64,000 nucleotides of DNA from positions 620,001 to 684,000 of the forward strand of contig CAVTTR010000007.1 of assembly GCA_963737745.1 (NCBI GenBank), written 5' to 3'. The notes under the pieces are model-generated. The model ran no database searches. It was given only the letters and a program-made list of their open reading frames with translations, and was not told the DNA's origin. The position numbers were made by a program, and so were the translations under genes. The stretch comes from Bog-473 sp963737745. Its GTDB lineage: Bacteria > Actinomycetota > Acidimicrobiia > Acidimicrobiales > RAAP-2. Positions 17,543-25,607 of this stretch are shown piece by piece (the stretch's first letter is position 1; the number at the start of each line of letters is the position of its first letter).

Positions 17543-18396
17543 CAGGTCAATGTGACCTCAGCCCCCACACCAACGGCCAGTAACGCCGCGGCTGAGCCTT
17601 GACCGGCTACGACGGCAAGGTGCGCATTCGCATCGAGCAGGAGACCGAGTTCGCCCGGGGCCAGCTGAGCGAAGGTCTCGACTCGCTGGAGCGCGTGGGC
17701 GGCGCTGACGGGCGTCAGACCAAGGTGGATCACGCCGATCGAGGGCATCTCCGCCCGTCGAGCATCGTTCGACGTCGCCGCCAGCTGAAGGTTGCCAAAC
17801 CGATCAACCCACACGATCTCGGCCCGCAAGGTTCGTCGTCCGTCGACCAGTTGGCCGTGGGAAACCACGGGCAGTGCGAGACGCACCAGTGAGGCCGGAT
17901 CGATGGCATGACCCAAGTCCTCGAGCGAGGATCCCTCCGCCAGTGCGGCCGCGGCGGGGGCGAAAAGGTCCCGGCCATCGAATGTGACCGATAACGGCGA
18001 GGACCGACCGCGACCCACCGGGAGCTCGACGGCGCGCGCGATCGAACCACCCCCGACCAGTTCAGCCGCCGCTACCAAGAGCCCGTTGTCCGGCCCGACA
18101 AACAACCCGGGGGCGCCATTGAGGCCCGAAGTGCCCGGCTCCGCTTCGAGACAGACGCCCCGACGCGTAGAGCCGACACCGGGATCCACCACCGCCAGGA
18201 CCACCCCCGGACCGAGATGCGACACCGCGCGCAGCAGAGTCCACGCGCCAGCGGCTATATCGAACGCAGCTATCTGATGGGTCAGATCGATGACCGTGAC
18301 GCCGGGAGAGGCCGCCGTTAAGACGGCATGCACCACCCCGACGAACTCGTCCTGAGTTCCGTAATCAGAGAGGAAGAAGATGGGGTGGCGTGGCAT
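17539..18396 (-). CDS. SAM hydroxide adenosyltransferase (DUF62 family)
   Basis: A 285-residue protein of the S-adenosyl-L-methionine hydrolase/fluorinase superfamily. Seen: the substrate-binding start IFFLSDYGTQDEFVGVVHAV, VIDLTHQIAAFDIAAGAWTL, VVLAVVDPGVGSTRRGV, LFVGPDNGLL, the Asp-x-x-Gly-Arg-Asp segment VTFDGRDLFAPAAA, and a C-terminal IVWVDRFGNLQLA. The family members lacking the halide pocket use water or hydroxide to cleave SAM to adenosine and methionine, and the Asp/Arg/His set fits that. ATG 18396 is preferred since it gives the canonical start; longer frames run into proC. Why it sits between proC and rex is unclear. Confidence 0.88.
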   Translation of the reverse strand: MPRHPIFFLSDYGTQDEFVGVVHAVLTAASPGVTVIDLTHQIAAFDIAAGAWTLLRAVSHLGPGVVLAVVDPGVGSTRRGVCLEAEPGTSGLNGAPGLFVGPDNGLLVAAAELVGGGSIARAVELPVGRGRSSPLSVTFDGRDLFAPAAAALAEGSSLEDLGHAIDPASLVRLALPVVSHGQLVDGRRTLRAEIVWVDRFGNLQLAATSNDARRAEMPSIGVIHLGLTPVSAAHALQRVETFAQLAPGELGLLLDANAHLAVVAGQGSAAALLAVGVGAEVTLTW

Positions 18397-18424
18397 CAGC
18401 TGCGCGAGGTGAGGTGGGGCCCTC

Positions 18425-19243
18425 TTACCGGAGCAGAGAGCGGGAGCGCTCCGTCGCCGCAGCCACCGCCTCCATGAAGGCGGAGCGCACGGCACGCGCC
18501 TCGAGAACCCGGACCCCTGCCGCCGTGGTGCCGGCGGGCGACGTCACCCTGGCTCGCAACACCGCTGGGTCCTCCCCGGTCTCAGCCATCAATTTGGCCG
18601 ACCCTTTCATTGTCTCGACCACCAACGTGTGACTCACGTCGCGGGGAAGTCCCATTTGGACCCCGGCCTCGATGAGCGCCTCGGCGACCAGGAAGAAATA
18701 GGCCGGGCCGGACCCCGAGAGACCGGTCACCGGATCCAAAAGGCGCTCGGGCAGCCGAATGACCGTGCCCACCGCCCCCATCACGCCTTCGGCCCACGCA
18801 AGGTCCATCGAGGTGGCGTGGGAACCCCCCGAGAGAGCGGTGACCCCGGCCCCCACCAGGGCCGGAGTGTTGGGCATGGCCCGCACGACCACAGGCTGAC
18901 CGCCCAGCGCCGCTTCCAGCCGCCCCGAGGGAATGCCGGCGACGATGGAAAGGACTCGGGTGACCCCCACGGCGCCCAGAACTCGGCAGGCGCCCTCGGC
19001 CGCGTCGGGCTTGACCGCCAGCACCGCTCCGGCCAGCCGGTCGGTCGAGTCCTCGAGCAGGCCGGCCACGGGAGCATCGAGTATCTCGACACCGGGAAAC
19101 TCGTGCGCCAACTCGGCACGGCGGGCGGGTGCCGTTTCGGCCACGGCCACGTGCGCCGGTTCGACCCACCCCGAGGAGAGCAGACCCCCCAGAAGGGCGC
19201 TGCCCATTTTGCCTCCACCGACGATGAGCAGGGTCACTGACAT
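18425..19243 (-). CDS. proC: Pyrroline-5-carboxylate reductase
   Basis: A 272-residue NAD(P)H enzyme that reduces pyrroline-5-carboxylate to proline. Seen: the Rossmann LLIVGGGKMGSALLGGLLSS, AVKPDAAEGACRVLG, VRAMPNTPALVGAGVTALS, and the family signature LPERLLDPVTGLSGSGPAYF followed by TSPAGTTAAGVRVLE. Length and all active-site loops are normal. It is followed after 28 bases by the SAM hydroxide adenosyltransferase gene and preceded by ybjN (61-base gap), all on the minus strand. Confidence 0.97.
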   Translation of the reverse strand: MSVTLLIVGGGKMGSALLGGLLSSGWVEPAHVAVAETAPARRAELAHEFPGVEILDAPVAGLLEDSTDRLAGAVLAVKPDAAEGACRVLGAVGVTRVLSIVAGIPSGRLEAALGGQPVVVRAMPNTPALVGAGVTALSGGSHATSMDLAWAEGVMGAVGTVIRLPERLLDPVTGLSGSGPAYFFLVAEALIEAGVQMGLPRDVSHTLVVETMKGSAKLMAETGEDPAVLRARVTSPAGTTAAGVRVLEARAVRSAFMEAVAAATERSRSLLR

Positions 19244-19304
19244 GGGAAGGACGTTACTGAGTCGACGTTACAAAGTCGGGACGGACCGAAGGAGGGCGGT
19301 CGTG

Positions 19305-19799
19305 CTACGGCCGGCGGCGTCGACGGCGATACATGGTGGGGTGGGCCAGTGTCATCGCCGTCGGGAAATGATCATCGACGTACATCACCGACGAGCCGGC
19401 GATCCGGTCGAGCTCATCGTCGTCGATGAGCGCGGCGGGAACCTTGCCCACGAGGTACACCGCATCCTCGGGACCGAGGCTGAACCACATGCCATAGAGG
19501 TTGGTGTTGCAGCGCATCAGATAGGCCAGGGTTTCAGCGATGTTCTCCTCCGGTGCCGGCATGAACTGGACCTCGTGGTGAAGCGTGCGCTGGCGCAGGG
19601 TGAACCAGACCGTGATGAAGTCCTTCTCCTCGCCTTTGAAGCGGAGGTACCAGCGGTGCGACGCCGTGCGATCGGTGACGTCCTGGCGCTCTGCCGCGAT
19701 CAGCAGCCCGTCGCTCGCCAGTTCTCGGGCCACCCAGGCATCGATGCAGGACACGGCCGCCGCCATCTCCTCTTCGGCGGGTAGGTCGACGACGGGCAT
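19305..19799 (-). CDS. YbjN-domain protein (mshA-linked)
   Basis: A 164-residue protein of the type III secretion-chaperone-like YbjN superfamily: IDAWVARELASDGLLIA, WYLRFKGEEKDFITVWFTLR, TLHHEVQFMPAPEENIAETL, YLMRCNTNLYGMWFSLGPED and VYLVGKVP. The molecular role is unknown. It begins 19 bases after mshA, and in mycobacteria a YbjN homologue (Rv0487) also directly follows mshA (Rv0486), so the linkage is conserved and suggests a function tied to mycothiol synthesis or the same transcript. ATG 19799 is the first start after the mshA stop. The C-terminus is a run of arginines (TMYRRRRRRP). Confidence 0.82.
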   Translation of the reverse strand: MPVVDLPAEEEMAAAVSCIDAWVARELASDGLLIAAERQDVTDRTASHRWYLRFKGEEKDFITVWFTLRQRTLHHEVQFMPAPEENIAETLAYLMRCNTNLYGMWFSLGPEDAVYLVGKVPAALIDDDELDRIAGSSVMYVDDHFPTAMTLAHPTMYRRRRRRP

Positions 19800-19818
19800 G
19801 AGACCGGGCGGTGCGCGC

Positions 19819-21090
19819 TCAGCGGCACTCGACGAGGCGGCCGGCGGCCAACTCGTCGTGCAGTTCGAGCATCGCCCCTGCCGCGGCACGCCACGTGTAG
19901 CGACGTGCCCGTAGGACCGACGCCGTGGAGAGACGTTCAGGCGCCAGCGGCGTATCGAAGACGCGTCGCACTGCAGCGGCGTAACGCTCCGGCGTCGCGT
20001 CCTCGACCAGGAAGCCTGTGCGGCCATGATCAACCAGCGTTGTCAGCCCACCGACCGCGGAGGCCACGACCGGTGTCCCGCACGCTGCGGACTCGAGGGC
20101 GACCAAGCCGAACGATTCAGAGCGGCTGGGCACGATGCAGACATCCGCCGCCCGGTAATACGAGGACAAGAGCTCATGGGGCTGCGGCTCGATGAGGTGC
20201 AGCCGGTCGGCCACCCCCCGGGCATCTGCCAAATCAATCAGACCCTGGAGTGATTTCTCACCATGGGGGCCGCTAGGCCCGCCAACGACGACTAACCGAT
20301 ACGGGTCGTCCCCGCTCTGGCTGAGCTCGGCCAAGGTCTCGACCGCGCAGTCGGCACACTTGAGCGGCTGAATCCGTCCCACGAAAAGGAGGAGCCGGCC
20401 GTCGAGCGGAAGGCCGAGGGCGCGCCGGGCCTGCGGGCGATGCCCGGGTCCGAAAAAGGCGTGGTCGACTCCGAGGGGCACGATCCGGATGCGACGGGGA
20501 TCGGCGCCGTAGAGCGAGATGATCTGCTCCGCCTCGACGCTGCACGACGCCAGCACGGCGTCGGAGCACTCGATAATGGAAGCCTCCGCCTCGGCCCGAA
20601 GGTGAGGCATGTCGGCCTCCACCTCTTCGGGCATCGCCTCGGCCTTGACCCGATCCAGCGTGTGGAAGGTGCATACGAGAGGGAGACCAAGCTCGTGCTT
20701 AATGACATGGCCCGAGAGCCCTGAGAGCCAGTAATTGGCGTGGACCGAGGTGAACGGGCCGTCTTCCCCGTCGTTGAGGCCAAAGCGCCCGGGGGACGTC
20801 ATGCGGGCCAGCACCCCTTGGGTGAACTCGTCGACCACTGCGGGTAGAGCTTCCTTGGGCAAGCTGGTCAAGGGGCCAGCCGGAACATGGTGGACCCGGA
20901 GTCCGGGCTCGACCTGTACCACCGGAGGCAGGTCAGGGGACCAGGCCCGGGCGAAGACGTCACACACGGCGCCCGACCGGGCCAGGGCGGCGGTGAGCTC
21001 CCGCACGTACACGTTCATGCCGCCTCCATCCCCGGTGCCCGGCTGGGCGAGGGGGGAGGTATGCAACGAGAGAACTGCGAGCCGACGCAT
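19819..21090 (-). CDS. mshA: D-inositol-3-phosphate glycosyltransferase MshA (mycothiol synthesis)
   Basis: A 423-residue GT-B family-4 glycosyltransferase. It transfers GlcNAc from UDP-GlcNAc to 1-L-myo-inositol-1-phosphate, the first step of mycothiol synthesis. Seen: the diagnostic LHTSPLAQPGTGDGGGMNVY with VREL, SVHANYWLSGLSGHVIKHEL (acceptor site), FHTLDRVKAEAM, PLGVDHAFF, the nucleotide-binding LLFVGRIQPLK, and the E-x7-E-like PSRSESFGLVALESAACGTP. These match MshA rather than generic GT4 enzymes. It indicates a mycothiol-producing actinobacterium. Upstream by 60 bases is an XRE regulator, downstream a YbjN gene, both co-directional. Confidence 0.93.
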   Translation of the reverse strand: MRRLAVLSLHTSPLAQPGTGDGGGMNVYVRELTAALARSGAVCDVFARAWSPDLPPVVQVEPGLRVHHVPAGPLTSLPKEALPAVVDEFTQGVLARMTSPGRFGLNDGEDGPFTSVHANYWLSGLSGHVIKHELGLPLVCTFHTLDRVKAEAMPEEVEADMPHLRAEAEASIIECSDAVLASCSVEAEQIISLYGADPRRIRIVPLGVDHAFFGPGHRPQARRALGLPLDGRLLLFVGRIQPLKCADCAVETLAELSQSGDDPYRLVVVGGPSGPHGEKSLQGLIDLADARGVADRLHLIEPQPHELLSSYYRAADVCIVPSRSESFGLVALESAACGTPVVASAVGGLTTLVDHGRTGFLVEDATPERYAAAVRRVFDTPLAPERLSTASVLRARRYTWRAAAGAMLELHDELAAGRLVECR

Positions 21091-21150
21091 GGCCGCCGAA
21101 TCTTATCGGTGGCGGGAGTTTTCCCGGCCGGCGCCCGCGCCCGAAGCCAG

Positions 21151-21711
21151 TTAGGGGACGGAGTGAAGCGTGGACGGCGGGTGCGGATCGTCGCCACCCA
21201 CTCCAGCGCCCGACCGTGTGACCGCACTCGCTCCCGCCCCAACATCAGTGCGGGGAACCGAACGCTGAGCTGCCATCTGACCGGCACCCTGCGTCAGCCC
21301 GGGGGGCGCTGCCAGTGACGAGCCGTGGGCGTGCGCATGCCCATGTCCATCCTTGTGCTCTTCTTCGAAGTCACGGCGGAACGAGAGATAGATCCGGACC
21401 AGAGCCTGTTTCTGGTCCTCGCTCAGCATCGGGTCGGCCAAAATCAGGCGGGTCAGGTCCGGTGTCCCGTCCGGCGGCTCGAGGATGCCCGCCTGCACGT
21501 AGAGCGTTTCGGCCGAGATGCGCAATGCCTTGGCGATCTGCTGAAGGATCTCGGCGGATGGTCGCCGCAATCCCCGCTCGATCTGGCTGAGATAGGGATT
21601 CGAGATCCCAGCCAGCTCCGACAACCGCCTGAGCGAGAGCCGAGCCGTGCTGCGTTGCTCACGAATGAACGAGCCCAGATGTAGCCAACGATCCTTCGGA
21701 TCAGCGCTCAC
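21151..21711 (-). CDS. XRE-family regulator with histidine-rich linker
   Basis: A 186-residue protein starting at GTG. Residues 12-75 are a lambda-repressor-type HTH: LGSFIREQRSTARLSLRRLS, ELAGISNPYLSQIERGLRRP, SAEILQQIAKALRISAETLY. It resembles the mycobacterial Rv0474-type regulator (same LYVQAGIL continuation). A helical segment follows, then a histidine-rich stretch EEEHKDGHGHAHAHG around residues 114-128, then a Pro/Ala/Gly-rich disordered tail. The His cluster could bind Zn, Ni, Co or Cu, which is inference. It is divergent from sodA (about 150 bases apart) and co-directional with mshA, so it may control oxidative or metal-stress defence on both sides. Confidence 0.85.
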   Translation of the reverse strand: MSADPKDRWLHLGSFIREQRSTARLSLRRLSELAGISNPYLSQIERGLRRPSAEILQQIAKALRISAETLYVQAGILEPPDGTPDLTRLILADPMLSEDQKQALVRIYLSFRRDFEEEHKDGHGHAHAHGSSLAAPPGLTQGAGQMAAQRSVPRTDVGAGASAVTRSGAGVGGDDPHPPSTLHSVP

Positions 21712-21861
21712 TTTTGTAAGCGTAGTGCGAACCGCAGGCTTATCTCATCTGCACTTTTCCTTCTTCGGCGCGGGCGAGCTTGCCGCTCGTGCCGTTCGGG
21801 TAACGTCACAGCGAACGACCCCGAGAACTACCACCGACGAGATACAGGAGACAGACCCGTC
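21712..21861. promoter_or_regulatory. Divergent regulatory region between XRE regulator and sodA
   Basis: These 150 bases must contain the promoters of both genes. The sodA side has TAACGT near 21807 as a possible -10 and AGGAG at 21848-21852 as RBS, with a rather long spacing to ATG 21862. No convincing metal-regulator operator is visible by eye. Confidence 0.35.
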
Positions 21862-22470
21862 ATGGCTGAGTACACCCTCCCCGACCTGCCCTACGACTAC
21901 GCCGCCCTTGAGCCGCACGTCTCGGCCGAGATCATGCAGCTCCACCACGACAAGCACCATGCCGCGTACGTGACGGGAGCGAACCAGACCTTGGAGAAGT
22001 TGGAGGCGGCTCACGACAAAGAAGACTTCGGACCCATCGTCGGGCTGGAGAAGACCCTCGCCTTCCACATCTCAGGCCACGTCCTGCACTCGATCTTCTG
22101 GAAGAACCTCAGCCCGGACGGCGGCGACAAGCCCGACGGCGCCCTGGGCTCGGCCATCGACGAGAACTTCGGTTCTTTCGACAAATTCAAGGCTCACTTC
22201 ACGCAGGCCACGTCGACCATTCAGGGCTCCGGCTGGGGCGCACTGGCCTACGAGCCGCTGGCGGGTCGTCTGATCATTGAGCAGGTCTACGACCACCAGG
22301 GCAACGTTGGCAACGGCTCGGTTCCGCTCCTTGTCTTCGACGCCTGGGAGCACGCCTTCTACCTGCAGTACAAGAACGTCAAGGCCGACTTCTTCGCCGC
22401 CCTGTGGAACATCGTCAACTGGTCCGACGTGGCGGCGCGACTGGACAAGGCCAAGGGGCTCAGCATTTAA
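21862..22470 (+). CDS. sodA: Superoxide dismutase (Fe/Mn family)
   Basis: A 202-residue cytosolic-type Fe/Mn SOD with no signal peptide. Seen: LPDLPYDYAALEPHVSAEIM, the metal ligand His28 in MQLHHDKHHAAYV, His76 in ISGHVLHSIFW, and Asp160 and His164 in VFDAWEHAFYLQYKN. QGSGWGALAYEP is the usual active-site region. The sequence is of the actinobacterial type, and Fe versus Mn preference cannot be decided by eye. It is divergent from the His-rich XRE regulator. Confidence 0.96.
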   Translation: MAEYTLPDLPYDYAALEPHVSAEIMQLHHDKHHAAYVTGANQTLEKLEAAHDKEDFGPIVGLEKTLAFHISGHVLHSIFWKNLSPDGGDKPDGALGSAIDENFGSFDKFKAHFTQATSTIQGSGWGALAYEPLAGRLIIEQVYDHQGNVGNGSVPLLVFDAWEHAFYLQYKNVKADFFAALWNIVNWSDVAARLDKAKGLSI

Positions 22471-22494
22471 CGCTGCGTCGGAGCCGTCGGATCC

Positions 22495-22695
22495 TCAGTC
22501 CTCGGTGCCGTCGAGCCCTCCGTGGTGCTCGCACACGCGACGAACCGGGTCGAGCGCAAGATACGCATCGGGTATCGCCGCGCCGCAAACCTCGCACGTG
22601 TCGTAGGCGCCTGAAGTCAGGCGCTCGAGGGCTCGATCGACATCGTCCAGCACGCGAGTCGACTGGGCCAATTCGGATTCATAACGCTCTTCCAT
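22495..22695 (-). CDS. Small TraR/DksA-type zinc-finger protein
   Basis: A 66-residue protein: MEERYESELAQSTRVLDDVD, a short helical region with ALERLTSGAYDTC, then the zinc finger CEVCG...VCEHHG. DksA/TraR-type fingers usually end C-x2-C; here the second pair reads C-E-H-H, so a Cys3His ligand set is likely. It lacks the long coiled coil of DksA, so it is in the short TraR-like class that contacts RNA polymerase's secondary channel or is of unknown role. ATG 22695 was chosen as the start of conserved sequence. It follows the HTH-citrate synthase by about 50 bases. Confidence 0.78.
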   Translation of the reverse strand: MEERYESELAQSTRVLDDVDRALERLTSGAYDTCEVCGAAIPDAYLALDPVRRVCEHHGGLDGTED

Positions 22696-22744
22696 GCCAG
22701 CGAGAGTACTGCGGCGACGCATGCAGGCCGGGGGTTGACTCCGC

Positions 22745-23910
22745 TTAGGCCGAGTCCGTGACCACGCTGTAGACAGCCGCGCGCCCGAAAGCGTAACGAG
22801 GGCTCCAACAACTCCTCCTGGTAGTGAGCGGACCACCCGGCAACACGGGCAATGGTGAAAATGGTGCGTCCAGCATCCGGCGCCAAACCCGTTCCCCAAC
22901 TGAGCGCAGCCAGGGCCAGATCACAGTTGGGTGGCGGCACGTCGTTGGCGGCCGCCACCTCGACCACTTCGAGGAAGATGCGCTGTCTCGCCGCGCTGAG
23001 CAACGGGGCGGTCACTTGCCATAAGGCGTCGAAACGCGGGTCACGTTCCTTGTAGACCATGTGCCCAAAGCCGGGGAGACTGTTGTGCCAACGGAGCGCG
23101 TCGTTGAGCGCCCGCGATGGCCCATCCCGCTCGGCCGCGACCAGCAACTCGTACCGCGCGCTGACTGGCTCCCCCGTGCAACGGACCGGCCATGGTGGCC
23201 ACACCCGACAACAGCGCATCGTAGAGATCGGCTCGAGTGGAAGCGGCCACCCGAACGGCCAGCGTCGAGGTGGCAAGCTCATGATCGGCCATGAGAATGA
23301 GGGCCACGTTCACGGCCGCCTGCTCGGCTCTCTTGCCGGCCATGAGTCGTTGCGCCAGCCGTAGGGCGATTGGCTCCGATCGAGGGCCGTCCGCGTTGAT
23401 CGGGGCGTCTCCGACAATCTCGGTCAGTGCCGCGATAACCCGGCGCGCCGCTCGGTTGACCGCGAGGGGCCGCAGATCGGCACGGAGGGGATCGCTGGCC
23501 CCACACATCACGAGAGCCCAGCGGATCCGATCCGACGTATCGACGAGAGGGCATGCGCCGAGGTCCGGAGGCGACCAGTCGCCCTCCTCCTCGGCCTGCC
23601 AGAGAAGTGCCGCTACCTCTTCGAAGCTCATGGTCGCCGCCAAGTCGGTGGCCCGGCGACCTCGGTAGAACGGTCCGTCTCCACGCAGCTGGGTGACGCC
23701 GGTCGTAATGGTGGCCAGTCGGCTCTCCACGTGTCGCCCGCCGCGCTGGCGAGCAGCGAGTCGCTCGATGTCGGACAGGTCGAAGAGGCTGCGCCGGCCA
23801 CCGGGATCCGAATGTGAGGCCAGCAGGCCACGGCTGACATACGCGTAGAGCGTTGTGACCTTGACTCCCAGGCGCCGCGCCGCCTCCTCACTGGACAACA
23901 TGCGCTCCAT
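22745..23910 (-). pseudogene. Citrate synthase with N-terminal MerR-like HTH, interrupted by two +1 frameshifts
   Basis: Residues 1-60 are a helix-turn-helix: SSEEAARRLGVKVTTLYAYV, SRGLLASHSDPGGRRSLFDL and SDIERLAARQR. The rest is citrate synthase: FYRGRRATDLA, LILMADHELATST (catalytic His), GVATMAGPLHGGASQRA. The frame is then lost. Dropping one C of CC at 23154-23155 gives YELLVAAERDGPS, LPGFGHMVYKERDPRFDALW (catalytic His) and PPPNCDLALAALSWGTG (catalytic Asp). A second extra C at 22777-22778 must be dropped to obtain RARAVYSVVTDSA and the stop at 22745. The repaired protein is about 387 residues with a complete catalytic triad. Conservation either side of the breaks is good, so sequencing indels are as likely as decay. 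HTH-citrate synthases occur in other actinobacteria; DNA binding is inferred. Confidence 0.85.
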
Positions 23911-23976
23911 CGGAACGAACTTATATTGACTTGATCAACATTTACAACTCAATGGCTCGGGAGTAATAGTGGATCT
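23911..23976. promoter_or_regulatory. Shared 66-bp promoter region of the divergent citrate synthases, with TTGATCAA palindrome
   Basis: The whole gap between the two start codons is AT-rich for this genome and contains the perfect palindrome TTGATCAA at 23931-23938, preceded by TTGAC at 23926-23930. On the minus strand TTGAGT (23947-23952) is followed after about 19 bases by an AT-rich AATATA, a spacing like that of MerR-controlled promoters. The HTH-citrate synthase is an obvious candidate ligand. This is inference from position and symmetry only. Confidence 0.45.
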
Positions 23977-25497
23977 ATGGAAACCGTGATTCGTGACCTC
24001 ATGACAACTCCCGCCGTCACGTGCGCCAGCACCGATTCCCTGGCTGTGGCCGCACGCACCATGGCCGGGGCCGAGATCGGATCGGTCGTGGTGACCGAGC
24101 ACGGGAAGGTCGTCGGCATCCTGACCGAGCGCGACCTTCTTCGCGCCGTCGCCGCTTCCGGCCATCCCGAGGATGAAGGGGTCGGCCTCTGGATGACTGC
24201 TCGGCCCGATGTGTTGAGCCCTGACGAAAGAGTCGATACAGCCTGGGCCAGTCTGACCGCCCATCACTACCGACACCTCCCAGTCGTCCATGGGGACAGC
24301 CTGGTGGGGGTGGTCTCCTTGCGTGATCTCATGGGACATACCGTCCTCAGCCCTGCCGACGAAACACTCGCAGACGCGCCGGCCGGGCTAGAGGGCGTGG
24401 TCGTCGCGGAGACGACTGTGGGTGACGTGCGTGGACAAGAAGGCTTCTTCCACTACCGCCAGTATTCCGCCGTCGATCTGGCCGAACGCCGATCGCTCGA
24501 GGACGTCTGGCACCTCATGTTTCGAGGTGAGCTTCCCGATGCAGCAGCATCGGCAGGCTTTGCCGCTGAGGTTCGGGGTCGACGGAGTGTGCCGCCGGGA
24601 CTGGCATCGCTCCTCCCGGCCCTGGCCCGCCAGGGATCTCCACTCGAGGTGCTGCGAAGTGCGGTCTCGGTGCTCGGCGCCGAACTCGGCTGGCGTCCGA
24701 CCCATGACATTGGGACCGACGAACTGTCGGAACAGGCACTCGGACTGTGCGCCGTCGTCCCCACCATTCTGGCCGCCGCCCATCGACTTCGCGAAGGCCT
24801 AGCCGTCATCGACCCGCGGGATGACCTCGACTTCGCCGCGAATTACCTCTACATGTTGACCGGAGAGGTGCCGAGCGCACTGCATGCCAGAGCCATTGAG
24901 CAATACATGATCCTCACGATCGATCATGGCTTCAACGCGTCCACGTTCACCGCCCGGGTTATCACCTCGACCGGGGCCGATCTCGGAGCTGCCATTGTGG
25001 GTGCAATCGGCGCACTGTCAGGCCCCTTGCATGGTGGAGCGCCCAGCCGTGCTCTCGACATGCTCGATGCGATCGGGACGCCGGAACGAGCTGAGGCCCA
25101 TATCCGTCAGGCGGTTGAAAATGGCGAGCGGATCATGGGCTTTGGGCATCGTGTCTATAAGACAGACGACCCGCGGTCCCTGCTTTTGCGGTCGGTCACT
25201 GAGAGATTGGGCGGGCCATTGGTCACCTTCTCGCAGGAAGTAGAGCGCACCACGGTCGAGGTCTTGGCCGAGCTGAAGCCCGGTCGGCAGCTCTATACGA
25301 ACGTCGAGTTCTATGCCGGGGTGGTCATGCACACCTGCGGCATACCCCGTGAAATGTTCACTCCGACGTTCGCCGCGGGCCGCACGATCGGCTGGAGCAC
25401 GCACGTCATGGAACAGGCATCTCACAATCGACTCATTCGTCCATCGGCCCGCTACGTCGGACCCCCTCCCCCGCAACCGGTGCCCAGTACCCGCTGA
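23977..25497 (+). CDS. Citrate synthase with N-terminal tandem CBS domains
   Basis: A 506-residue fusion. Residues 1-125 are two CBS motifs: VIRDLMTTPAVTCASTDSLA with VVVTEHGKVVGILTERDLLR, and LPVVHGDSLVGVVSLRDLMG. Residues about 135-490 are citrate synthase: FFHYRQYSAVDLAE, TIDHGFNASTFTARVITST (catalytic His), ALSGPLHGGAPSRAL, MGFGHRVYKTDDPR (catalytic His), YTNVEFYAGVVMH (catalytic Asp) and AAGRTIGWSTHVMEQ. CBS pairs usually bind adenylates, so the enzyme may be tuned by AMP/ATP or SAM (inference). It could use acetyl-CoA or propionyl-CoA (methylcitrate). It is divergent from an HTH-fused citrate synthase across 66 bases. Confidence 0.93.
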   Translation: METVIRDLMTTPAVTCASTDSLAVAARTMAGAEIGSVVVTEHGKVVGILTERDLLRAVAASGHPEDEGVGLWMTARPDVLSPDERVDTAWASLTAHHYRHLPVVHGDSLVGVVSLRDLMGHTVLSPADETLADAPAGLEGVVVAETTVGDVRGQEGFFHYRQYSAVDLAERRSLEDVWHLMFRGELPDAAASAGFAAEVRGRRSVPPGLASLLPALARQGSPLEVLRSAVSVLGAELGWRPTHDIGTDELSEQALGLCAVVPTILAAAHRLREGLAVIDPRDDLDFAANYLYMLTGEVPSALHARAIEQYMILTIDHGFNASTFTARVITSTGADLGAAIVGAIGALSGPLHGGAPSRALDMLDAIGTPERAEAHIRQAVENGERIMGFGHRVYKTDDPRSLLLRSVTERLGGPLVTFSQEVERTTVEVLAELKPGRQLYTNVEFYAGVVMHTCGIPREMFTPTFAAGRTIGWSTHVMEQASHNRLIRPSARYVGPPPPQPVPSTR

Positions 25498-25607
25498 GGA
25501 GCCGATCCCTGCCTCAGGACGGCCACCCTGCCCCTGCCCGTGCCCTGCGCATAAAGCCGACTAATCTGGTCGGGGTTAGGTGATTTGTCCAAGCTCGAGG
25601 GATCCGC

